NCBI GenBank assembly: GCA_902826455.1
Contig: CADEEV010000044.1
Span: forward strand, 1-39,287
DNA length: 39,287 nt
Source of the DNA: an uncultured Acidobacteriota bacterium
Lineage (GTDB): Bacteria > Acidobacteriota > Vicinamibacteria > Fen-336
Reading direction: 5' to 3'
Part shown: positions 24,109 to 30,811 of the stretch, piece by piece
Layout: each line of letters begins with the position of its first letter
Numbering within the stretch: the stretch's first letter is position 1
Translations under genes and position numbers: made by a program
The notes under the pieces: generated by a model
Told to the model about the DNA's origin: nothing
What the model saw: the letters and a program-made list of their open reading frames with translations, nothing else
Databases searched by the model: none

Positions 24109-25761
24109 GTGACCCACTTCGGCGCCCTCGACTGGATCCTGACCGCGCTCTCCCTCGTGGGAACGTTGTGGATCGGTCTCCTCACCCGTCGCTACGTCGG
24201 CCGCATCGAGGACTATCTCGTGGCCAGCCGCGGCATGGGCGCCTACGTCGGCACCGCCTCCCTCGTCTCGACCGAGATCGGCATCATCACCTACATGTAC
24301 CAGGCCCAGTTCGGGTTCCTGGCGGGCTTCTCGGCGTTCATCGTCGGCGTCATCACGATCGCGATCTGCTATTTCGTCGGCAAGACCGGCTTCGTGATCA
24401 CGAAGCTGCGCGAGATGGAAGTGATGACGGTGCCCGAGTACCTCGAGCGCCGCTACTCCCGCAACGTGAGGGTCATGGCCGGCCTGATCATGGCCGTGGG
24501 CGGCTCGCTCAACCTCGGGATCTTCCCGATCATCGAGGCGCGCTTCCTCACGATCACGACCGGCATTCCCGCCCAGTACGTGAACTGGACCATGGCGACG
24601 CTGCTGCTGATCGCCCTCGTCTACACCGCGATCGGCGGCATGGTCTCGCTCATCGTGACGAACTACGTGCAGTACGTGCTGCTCGCCTTCGGCACGGTCG
24701 TCGTGACCGTCGCGGGCCTGTACTCGGTCGGCTGGGGCACGATGACGCGCAGCGTCACCGAGCACATGGACGGCCGCGGCTTCAATCCCTTCGCCGACCT
24801 CGACGTCGGCCCCGCGTTCATCCTGTGGCAGATCCTGCTCTGGGTGGCGCTCATGACGGTGTGGCAGTCGGCCGCGATGCGCTCGTTCTCGGCGAAGGAC
24901 GCCGCCACGAGCCGCAAGGTCTTCACGCTCACGTCCTTCCTCTTCCTGGGCCGCGCGGTGCTGCCGATGGCCTGGGGCATCGCGGCGTTCGCGTTCTTCT
25001 GGGGCCAGGCGCAGCCGGTGCTGCCGGGCCCCGGCGAGACGCCGGTCGACCACATGCAGCGCCTCGACCGCGACCTCGCGAGCGGCTTTGCACCCCGCCT
25101 GGCCAAGGGCGAGGTGGCGACCCTGCTGCCCGAGATCGATCGGCTGGAGCGGCTCTCCGCCGCGGCCACGGTCCCCGAAGCGAAACCCATCGCCGCGCGG
25201 GCCAAGGGCTACCGCGAGGAGGTCGCGATGGTCGCGATGCCGTGGATGATCGCGACCGTCCTGCCCACGGGTCTCGTCGGCCTGATGATGGCCGGCATGC
25301 TGGCGGCCTCGGTATCGACCTACGCCGGCTACTTCCTGGGCTGGAGTGCGATCCTCTCGCAGGACGTGGTGACGCCGCTGCTGAAGCGGCCCTTGTCCGA
25401 GGCCGGCAAGCTCCGGCTGACGCGCGTGACGATCGTGCTGCTGACGGTCTTCATCATGATCTGGAGCCTCGTCTACCACGTGCCGGGACCGGCCTTCTTC
25501 TACCTGCAGGTGACCGCGAACCTGTTCATGGCGCCGACCCTGATCACGATCGTCGCCGGTCTCTACTGGGCGCGCGCCTCCTCGGCCGGCGCCTACCTCT
25601 CGTTCGTGCTGGGCGCCCTGTCGTCCCTCGGCTACCTGATCCCCGGACTCGACCTCAGCGTCGCCACCGCCGGCAACGCGAGCTGGGTGCTGGGTCTCGC
25701 CGGGCTCGTGCTGGGCTCCCTCGTCTTTCCCGACCGCGCCGCGAAGGAGGTGACGTCGTGA
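24109..25761 (+). CDS. Sodium:solute symporter (SSS family)
   Basis: 550 residues from GTG 24109 with GAGGA 9 nt upstream. The protein is almost entirely transmembrane helices of the LeuT-like SSS fold. Family marks include the early RRYVGRIEDYLVASRGMGAYVGTASLVSTEIG (27-58), where SSS proteins have SxEDYxxAGRxxG and the unwound TM1, and the TAIGGMVSLIVTNYVQYVLL region (173-192; family consensus GGxxAVxxTDxxQ). A hydrophilic insert of about 70 residues (about 300-372) separates two helices. SSS proteins import sugars, sialic acid, amino acids or carboxylates with Na+; downstream kinase and isomerase genes favour a sugar or amino-sugar substrate. It is the first gene of the rightward operon, diverging from the hydrolase operon, and its stop overlaps the start of a 49-residue membrane protein. 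Confidence 0.95.
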   Translation: MTHFGALDWILTALSLVGTLWIGLLTRRYVGRIEDYLVASRGMGAYVGTASLVSTEIGIITYMYQAQFGFLAGFSAFIVGVITIAICYFVGKTGFVITKLREMEVMTVPEYLERRYSRNVRVMAGLIMAVGGSLNLGIFPIIEARFLTITTGIPAQYVNWTMATLLLIALVYTAIGGMVSLIVTNYVQYVLLAFGTVVVTVAGLYSVGWGTMTRSVTEHMDGRGFNPFADLDVGPAFILWQILLWVALMTVWQSAAMRSFSAKDAATSRKVFTLTSFLFLGRAVLPMAWGIAAFAFFWGQAQPVLPGPGETPVDHMQRLDRDLASGFAPRLAKGEVATLLPEIDRLERLSAAATVPEAKPIAARAKGYREEVAMVAMPWMIATVLPTGLVGLMMAGMLAASVSTYAGYFLGWSAILSQDVVTPLLKRPLSEAGKLRLTRVTIVLLTVFIMIWSLVYHVPGPAFFYLQVTANLFMAPTLITIVAGLYWARASSAGAYLSFVLGALSSLGYLIPGLDLSVATAGNASWVLGLAGLVLGSLVFPDRAAKEVTS

Positions 25762-25907
25762 GCTGGATGGCGCTGTGGACGCTCGTGTTCTTCGTGACCC
25801 TCGCGACGTTCGCGGTGATCTCGGCGCTGATCGCGATCAAGGGCATCGACGAGATCAAGGAGCTGTTCCGGGAGCTCGAAGCGTCGAAGACGCGTCGCGA
25901 CAAGTAG
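25758..25907 (+). CDS. Small symporter accessory protein, 49 aa, single TM
   Basis: Starts at GTG 25758 in a GTGA overlap with the symporter stop. The ideal Shine-Dalgarno GGAGGTGA (25747-25754) lies inside the symporter's last codons. The 49 residues form one hydrophobic helix (about 5-27, ALWTLVFFVTLATFAVISAL) followed by an acidic/basic amphipathic tail (GIDEIKELFRELEASKTRRDK). Small single-pass proteins encoded immediately after SSS genes are known in several phyla and annotated as symporter small accessory proteins. They are thought to be subunits or stability factors, analogous to small partners of other SSS carriers. The overlap implies near-stoichiometric synthesis with the carrier. 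The gene is too short for many gene finders. Confidence 0.85.
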   Translation: MSWMALWTLVFFVTLATFAVISALIAIKGIDEIKELFRELEASKTRRDK

Positions 25908-25917
25908 GAGGACCGAC

Positions 25918-26226
25918 GTGGCCCACGTGCTCCGCTTCGTGCAACGCTTCCGCCCCGCCGACGAGAGGGCCTTCCTGGCCCTCGAGGCGCAGTTCGCGGC
26001 CCTCGAGCGCAAGAAGGGCTGGCCGCGCGGGCGGCGCATGCGCCCCTACGCCGGGCGCGAGCCGGTCCACACCCTGGTCTGGGAGTGCGAGTTCGAGAGC
26101 CTCGCCGGAGCCCAGGCGGCGCTCGCCCGCATGGCCGGGGATCCGGGCCACGAGAAGCTCCTCAAGAAGCAGGTGCCGTATTTCCTCGACGCCTACACCG
26201 AGATCTACGTGGTGCTCGACCTGTGA
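25918..26226 (+). CDS. Dimeric alpha/beta-barrel (ABM/NIPSNAP-like) protein
   Basis: 102 residues from GTG 25918, with GGAGG 8 nt upstream. The pattern is a ferredoxin-like dimeric barrel: strand HVLRFVQRFR, an ADERAFLALEAQFAALERKKG helix, strand VHTLVWECEF, an SLAGAQAALARMAGDPGHEKLLKK helix and a final strand TEIYVVLDL. The central VWECEFESLAGAQAALARMA and the DPG position resemble NIPSNAP and antibiotic-biosynthesis-monooxygenase-like folds. No catalytic residue set is evident. In sugar operons, small proteins of this fold include mutarotases such as rhamnose mutarotase, so anomer or tautomer handling of the imported compound is one hypothesis; substrate binding or a structural role is equally open. 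The stop overlaps the NagB-like start (GTGA). Confidence 0.78.
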   Translation: MAHVLRFVQRFRPADERAFLALEAQFAALERKKGWPRGRRMRPYAGREPVHTLVWECEFESLAGAQAALARMAGDPGHEKLLKKQVPYFLDAYTEIYVVLDL

Positions 26227-27101
26227 CGCGCGCCGAGCTGCTCGAGTGGTGCCGCGTTCCGGTCGACGCTCTCGTCGGCCACGCGGCGCTGCGCATCCCG
26301 TTCCGGATGGTGGCGGACTCGGTCGAGATGGGCGCGCTCATGGCGCGCGAGCTGGTCGAGGCCATCGAGGCGGCGAATGCCGCAGGGCGGCCGTACCGGG
26401 CGATCGTGCCGTGCGGGCCGGCGGCCTGGTACGAGCCCTGGACCCAGCTCGTGAACGCGCGGCGCGTGTCGCTCGCCTCGCTCCACGTCTTCCACATGGA
26501 CGAGTGCCTCGACTGGCAGGGGCGGCTCCTGCCCCGCAACCATCCCTACAACTTCCGGACGTTCATGGAGCAGCGCTTCTACGGCGGGATCGCTCCGGCG
26601 CTCAACGTGCCCGAAGCGCAGCGTCACTTCCTCACTCCCGCGAGCATGGGCCGCGTGGCCGAGGCGATCGCCGCCGCGCCGATCGACCTGTGCCTCGGCG
26701 GCTGGGGCCAGGACGGCCACGTGGCCTACAACCAGGCCCGCCGCAACGCCTACGACGCCCTCGACGTCGAGCGGCTGGCGGCGTCCACGATCCGCGTCCA
26801 GGACAACAACCCCGACACGATCCTGGCCCTCGCCCAGCGCACGTTCGGCGCGGCCTACCAGCTCGCGCCGCCGATGTCGGTGACCCTGGGCATGAAGGAG
26901 TGCCTGTCGGCCGCGAAGGTCCGCCTCTTCAGCGACACCGGTGCCTGGAAGCAGACGGCCCTGCGCGTGGCGCTCTTCTCGGAACCGACGGCCGAGTACC
27001 CGATGACGTTGCTGCAGCGCCATCCCGATGCGCTGCTCACCGCCACCCGGGACACGGCGCGGCACCCCGTGGCGGAGCATCCCGGCTGGGAGCTCGCGTG
27101 A
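26223..27101 (+). CDS. NagB-like glucosamine-6-phosphate isomerase/deaminase homologue with altered active site
   Basis: 292 residues from GTG 26223. It follows the NagB/6-phosphogluconolactonase fold: a PCGPAAWYEPW phosphate-loop region (63-73), LHVFHMDECLDWQGR (87-101) with Asp93 where NagB has the enolising LDEY aspartate, HPYNFRTFM (107-115; NagB HPxSYxxFM), LGGWGQDGHVAYNQARRN (158-175), and MSVTLGMKECLSAAKVRLF (218-236). NagB reads GGxGxDGHIAFNEP in the fourth of these. Asp164 and His166 are kept but the catalytic Glu148 of E. coli NagB is Gln171 here. That Glu pairs with the His in ring opening, so chemistry or substrate may differ from GlcN6P. It is longer than NagB (about 265). It overlaps both neighbours by 4 nt, between the barrel protein and the sugar kinase, which implies use of a phosphorylated sugar made by that kinase. 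Confidence 0.85.
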   Translation: MTRAELLEWCRVPVDALVGHAALRIPFRMVADSVEMGALMARELVEAIEAANAAGRPYRAIVPCGPAAWYEPWTQLVNARRVSLASLHVFHMDECLDWQGRLLPRNHPYNFRTFMEQRFYGGIAPALNVPEAQRHFLTPASMGRVAEAIAAAPIDLCLGGWGQDGHVAYNQARRNAYDALDVERLAASTIRVQDNNPDTILALAQRTFGAAYQLAPPMSVTLGMKECLSAAKVRLFSDTGAWKQTALRVALFSEPTAEYPMTLLQRHPDALLTATRDTARHPVAEHPGWELA

Positions 27102-28117
27102 CGCTTCGCTACACGAAGCTGATCGGCGTCGGCGGCATCGGCGCGGGCCTCTTGTTCACCCTCGAGGGCGACCACGACCTGGGCCGCAACGAGAGCCGGC
27201 CGGCGCGCCTCGAGGACGCCCGCGACTACTGCAAGCTCCACATCGTCACCCACTATCCGGCCCGCCTGGCGAGCGCCCGCGGCCTCCGCGTACTGCCCGT
27301 CGGCAAGATCGGCGCCGACGAGACAGGCCGGCGCCTGGAGCAGGAGATGTCGGCCGCCGGCATGGACACCCGCTTCCTCAAGAAGCTCAGCTCGGCGCCG
27401 ACGATGTTCAGCGTCTGCTTCCAGTATCCCGACGGCAGCGGCGGCAACCTGACCGCCAGCGACTCCGCGGCGTCGCGGCTGAAGCCGGCCGACCTCGACC
27501 GGGTCGAGTCGCTGCTGGACTCCGCGACCATCGCTCTCGCCGCCCCGGAAGTGCCCCTCGAGACCCGGCTCCGGCTGCTCGCGATGGCGACGGGGCGCGG
27601 CGCCCTCCGTGTCGCTTCGTTCACGCCGGGCGAGCTCGCGACGCCCGCCGTGCGCGCGGCCCTCGCCCAGGTGGATCTCCTCGCGCTCAACGAGGACGAG
27701 GCCGCGGCCCTGAGCGGCGCGCGGCGTGACAGGGGCGAGCCTGGCCCCTTCCTGGAGGCCTGCCGTGCGGCCTTCGCGGCGGCGAACCCGGCGGGCAGCC
27801 TCGTCGTCACCCTCGGCGCCGACGGCGCCCACGGCTATGCGCAGTGCCGCTGGGTCCACGTCGCCGCTCCCCGGCTCGCGGTGCGCAGCACGGCGGGCGC
27901 CGGCGACGCTCTGCTGGGCGGCGTCCTCACGGGCCTCGCCCTGGACATGCCCTTCGACGACGCCCTCGAGCTCGGCACGCTGCTCGCGGCCTTCAAGGTC
28001 ACGTCGCCCCACACGATTCCGCCCGAGGTCGACCGGCCCCTGTTGCAATCCTTCGCGGCGGTCCGCGAGATCCCGCTGTCCCCCGCCCTCGTGCGTTTCC
28101 TCTCGGAGCCCCGATGA
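27098..28117 (+). CDS. PfkB-family carbohydrate kinase
   Basis: 339 residues from GTG 27098 (GTGA overlap). Ribokinase-fold signatures are visible: GGIGAGLLFTLEGDHDLGRNESR (12-34) in place of the usual substrate-binding GGxxxDxxxx start, LPVGKIGADETGRRLEQEM (66-84), LLALNEDEAAAL (194-205) as the N-x-x-E motif, VVTLGADGAHGY (236-247), and the anion-hole/catalytic signature STAGAGDALLGGVL (264-277) with base Asp270. Serine replaces the usual Asp of DTxGAGD. PfkB enzymes phosphorylate ribose, fructose, 2-keto-3-deoxygluconate, nucleosides, N-acetylgalactosamine and others with ATP. The N-terminal lid region is atypical, so I do not name a substrate. The position between a NagB-like isomerase and an M20 amidohydrolase points to an amino- or acylamino-sugar. 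Confidence 0.92.
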   Translation: MTLRYTKLIGVGGIGAGLLFTLEGDHDLGRNESRPARLEDARDYCKLHIVTHYPARLASARGLRVLPVGKIGADETGRRLEQEMSAAGMDTRFLKKLSSAPTMFSVCFQYPDGSGGNLTASDSAASRLKPADLDRVESLLDSATIALAAPEVPLETRLRLLAMATGRGALRVASFTPGELATPAVRAALAQVDLLALNEDEAAALSGARRDRGEPGPFLEACRAAFAAANPAGSLVVTLGADGAHGYAQCRWVHVAAPRLAVRSTAGAGDALLGGVLTGLALDMPFDDALELGTLLAAFKVTSPHTIPPEVDRPLLQSFAAVREIPLSPALVRFLSEPR

Positions 28118-29391
28118 CACTCAAGGACGCGCGGCGCCTGCTGCGACCGCTGCGGGAGGAGATCGTCGGCCTCGCCCAGGCCCTGGTGCGCGTCGACAGC
28201 GTCGCGATCCCCCCGGACGGTCATGAGACGAAGGCCCAGAAGGTGCTGCGCGACCGGCTGAAGCCCTACGGGCTCGACGTCGAGCTCTACGACACGGGCT
28301 TCCTCGAGCGCTCGCGGCATCCCTTCGTGCGCCGCGACCGGAACTACAAGGGACGCCACAACCTGATCGCGCGCCGCTCGGGCACGGGCGGCGGCCGCAG
28401 CCTGCTGCTGAGCGGCCACGTCGACACGGTGCCGGTGGGCCATCAGCCCTGGAAGCACGACCCGTGCTCCGGCACGATCGAGCGCGGCCGGCTCCACGGC
28501 CGCGGCAGCTGGGACATGAAGAGCGGCCTCGCCGCCCAGTTCGCGGCCGCCATGGCGCTCGCGAAGGCGGGCGTGCGCCTGCGGGGCGACCTCCTGTGCG
28601 AGTCGGTGGTGGACGAAGAGTTCGCCGGCGGTGGCGGCACCCTCGCGGGACGCCTGCGGGGCGACAACGCCGACGCGTGCGCGATCGCCGAGGGCACCAA
28701 CTACTCCGTCGTGAGGGCGACCCGCGGCGGCCACTTCTTCGACATCGTCTGCAAGGCCGGCGACCCCATGGGTTACTTCTCGAAGGAGGAGGTCGTGAGC
28801 CCGGCGATCCCGATGGGCCGCCTGCTGGGCTGGATCGACACCTGGGTGAAGAAGCGCAAGGGCGTCCGGCGCGGCGCGACCTACGCCGCGTTCCCGGACC
28901 CGGCGCCGGTCCAGGTCCTCGCGGTCGAAGCCAACCGCTTCGATCCCGACGTGCCCTGGAGCGTGCCCCTCGAGGCCCGCATCCGCGTCTACTTCCAGTT
29001 CCTGCCCCACGAGAACGTGACGGCCGTCGTGAAGACGGTCGAGGCGTCGCTCCACTCCTTCTGCCGGCGCGATCCCTTCTTCCGCAAGTACCCGATCGAG
29101 ATCCGGTACCTCGTGGACCCGCCGCTGCTGGGCCACGAGCTCCCGGCCGCCCACGCGTGGACGCGCTGCTTCCACGGCGCGGCCACGGCCGTGGTCGGGG
29201 ACGAGGCGCTGCTCTCCGCCTCGGAGTGGCCCTGCGACGCCTTCCTCGCCCACCGCGAGTTCGGCATCCCGACGCTGCTGTTCGGCCCGAAGGGCGCCGG
29301 CAGCCACAACGCGAACGAGTACGTCGAGGTCGCCTCGGTGCTGAGGACGGCCGAGGTCTACCTCGCGGCCACGCTCGAGTGGTGCGCCTAG
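28114..29391 (+). CDS. M20-family zinc amidohydrolase (ArgE/DapE/ACY1 type)
   Basis: 425 residues from ATG 28114 (ATGA overlap with the kinase). The M20 catalytic signature is complete: LSGHVDTVPVG with metal ligand His102 and Asp104, GRGSWDMKSGLAA with bridging Asp134, ESVVDEEFAGGG with general base Glu168 and ligand Glu169, the IAEGT ligand Glu193, and a C-terminal GAGSHNANEYV histidine. The middle carries the dimerisation domain. No signal peptide is seen, so it acts in the cytoplasm, unlike the exported amidase across the promoter. M20 enzymes deacylate N-acyl-amino acids, cleave dipeptides or hydrolyse carbamoyl groups. In this operon a role as N-deacylase of the imported compound, in place of NagA, is a reasonable hypothesis; peptide side-chain removal is the main alternative. 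Confidence 0.92.
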   Translation: MTLKDARRLLRPLREEIVGLAQALVRVDSVAIPPDGHETKAQKVLRDRLKPYGLDVELYDTGFLERSRHPFVRRDRNYKGRHNLIARRSGTGGGRSLLLSGHVDTVPVGHQPWKHDPCSGTIERGRLHGRGSWDMKSGLAAQFAAAMALAKAGVRLRGDLLCESVVDEEFAGGGGTLAGRLRGDNADACAIAEGTNYSVVRATRGGHFFDIVCKAGDPMGYFSKEEVVSPAIPMGRLLGWIDTWVKKRKGVRRGATYAAFPDPAPVQVLAVEANRFDPDVPWSVPLEARIRVYFQFLPHENVTAVVKTVEASLHSFCRRDPFFRKYPIEIRYLVDPPLLGHELPAAHAWTRCFHGAATAVVGDEALLSASEWPCDAFLAHREFGIPTLLFGPKGAGSHNANEYVEVASVLRTAEVYLAATLEWCA

Positions 29392-29394
29392 GCC

Positions 29395-29979
29395 CTACTT
29401 CGCCGCGGGCACGGCGCTGAACTGGACCTTCACGAGCAGGGTGCTGCCGACACCGACGCCCAGGTATTCGGGCGGCGTGATGCCGAAGTCGGGCATGACC
29501 AGCCGGAACTCCGCCTGCACGCGCTTGCCGGAGGCTTCGGCTCGGACGTCCACCGTGCCCTGGACCGGCTTCTTCACGGCGTGCAGCAGCAGCGTGCCCT
29601 CGAAGGGGGTGCGGCCCTGGAACGCCTCGTCCCCCGCGTCCTTCAGGACGATATCGGAGAGCACGGCCTTGTCGTAGCCCGCCCCCTTCGCGACCTCGAG
29701 GTACTTGTCGCGCAGGTGCTGGTTGCGCAGGGTGATGCCGGTGTCGATCGTCTGCAGGTCCATGACGATCTCGCCCTGCAGGCGCGCCGGCTTGCCGGGC
29801 ACGAGGGTGAGGCTGCCAGTGAGGTTCGGGTTGGTGGCGGTGAACGCGCCGCCCGGCTTGAGCGGCACGACGATGTCGGCCCGCGGCCGCTCGACCCGCC
29901 ACGTGGGCTCGGCCGCTCCGGCCGCCACCGACGCAAGAAGGATGACGACCGCGCTCGTCTTTTCGCGCCCGTGCCCCAA
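29395..29979 (-). CDS. YceI family periplasmic lipid-binding protein
   Basis: 194 residues from TTG 29979; the start is supported by GAGGAGG 5-6 nt upstream and by the signal peptide that follows (KTSAVVILLASVAAGAAEP). The lipocalin-like YceI pattern is clear: VERPRADIVVPLKPGGAFTATN, GEIVMDLQTIDTGITLRNQHLRDKYLEVAK (family consensus VxVDxxSIDTGxxxRDxHLxSxDFFD), and a beta-rich C-terminus (RVQAEFRLVMPDFGI, TLLVKVQFSAVP). YceI proteins bind polyisoprenoids or other amphiphiles in the periplasm and are often stress-linked. The usual FDxxxFP segment is replaced by KYLEVAKGAGYD. It ends 3 bp from the convergent M20 gene. The 148 bp upstream hold its promoter, though no clear boxes are visible, and no U-tracted terminator for the araD-like gene. 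Confidence 0.9.
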   Translation of the reverse strand: MGHGREKTSAVVILLASVAAGAAEPTWRVERPRADIVVPLKPGGAFTATNPNLTGSLTLVPGKPARLQGEIVMDLQTIDTGITLRNQHLRDKYLEVAKGAGYDKAVLSDIVLKDAGDEAFQGRTPFEGTLLLHAVKKPVQGTVDVRAEASGKRVQAEFRLVMPDFGITPPEYLGVGVGSTLLVKVQFSAVPAAK

Positions 29980-30127
29980 GTGATCCTCCTCGGAGGGATT
30001 CTCGCCCAGTTTTCACTTACGCATCGCGTCCGGTCCTGACGATTTTCGTTGCCGGCAGCCTGTCGGCGAGGGCTTCCGGGCGTTGACGGCCCAGGGCTGC
30101 AATTCACGGACCAACGACCGGGGGGGG

Positions 30128-30811
30128 CTACTTCTGGCCGTAGGTCGTGTGGTAGCGCGTCCACCACTTGGCGATCTCGTCGGTCGGCATCGCCGCCACG
30201 GGACCGAGGGAGCGCGCGAGCCACAGCGTCTTCGCGACGTCCTCGACCATGACGGCCGCCTTCAGGGCCTGGGCCGGCGTCGCGTCGAACGTGAAGACGC
30301 CGTGGCGCGCCAGCAGGATCGCGGGACCCTGGTTCCGGTGCTTCAGGATCGCCTCGGCGATGTGGTCGCCCTCGTTGTCCGTGTAGGGCGCGCACGGCAC
30401 CTCGGCGCCGAACTCGTCGGCCATGGCCGTGAGCGCGCACGGGATCGGGAGGCCGGCGGCGGCGAAGGCCGTCGCGTAGTTCGAGTGGGTGTGGACGATC
30501 CCACCGAGCTTCGGATCCTTCCCGTAGAGCAGCACGTGGTGGATCGTGTCGACGCTGGGCCTGAGCGGGCTCGCGATGCGATCCGGCACGGCGCTCGCGG
30601 GCACCGGGGCGCCGGTCAGGTCCACGACGCACAGGGCCTCGGGCGTCAGGGTGTCGTAGTCGACGCCGCTGGGCTTGATCAGCACCAGGCCGGTCTCCCG
30701 GTCGAGGCCGCTCGCGTTGCCGCTGTGCATCGTGACGAGGCCGGCCTTCGGCAGCGTCACGTTGGCGCGGTGGACCTCGCGGCGCAGCGCCGCGAAGCGC
30801 GCCTCGCTCAC
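30128..30811 (-). CDS. araD: Class II aldolase family, L-ribulose-5-phosphate 4-epimerase-like
   Basis: 227 residues from GTG 30811, overlapping the GH42-like gene's stop by GTGA. It aligns along its length with AraD (231 aa). The substrate loop reads MHSGNASG (28-35; AraD GNVS), followed by LIKPSGVDYDTL (44-55) and PSVDTIHHVLLYG (85-97). The zinc ligands are His107 and His109 in IVHTHSNYAT and His170 in LARHGVF. The epimerase-specific Asp132 (ADEFGAEVPC) and a Tyr near the C-terminus in the TYGQ ending (Tyr224) are also present. AraD interconverts L-ribulose-5-P and D-xylulose-5-P by retro-aldol cleavage. It has no signal peptide, although its upstream partners are secreted, so it would handle the intracellular sugar released by them. 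A related epimerase or aldolase specificity (UlaF, SgbE) cannot be excluded. Confidence 0.87.
   Translation of the reverse strand: MSEARFAALRREVHRANVTLPKAGLVTMHSGNASGLDRETGLVLIKPSGVDYDTLTPEALCVVDLTGAPVPASAVPDRIASPLRPSVDTIHHVLLYGKDPKLGGIVHTHSNYATAFAAAGLPIPCALTAMADEFGAEVPCAPYTDNEGDHIAEAILKHRNQGPAILLARHGVFTFDATPAQALKAAVMVEDVAKTLWLARSLGPVAAMPTDEIAKWWTRYHTTYGQK

Noticed and set aside
26223-27101. Naming the NagB-like gene nagB
   Set aside because: The catalytic Glu is Gln, the length differs, and no NagA partner is present.
30044-30075. Inverted repeat around GCCGGCA/TGTCGGC downstream of the araD-like gene
   Set aside because: On the transcribed (minus) strand the stem has a mismatch and lacks a U-run, so it is not a convincing terminator.
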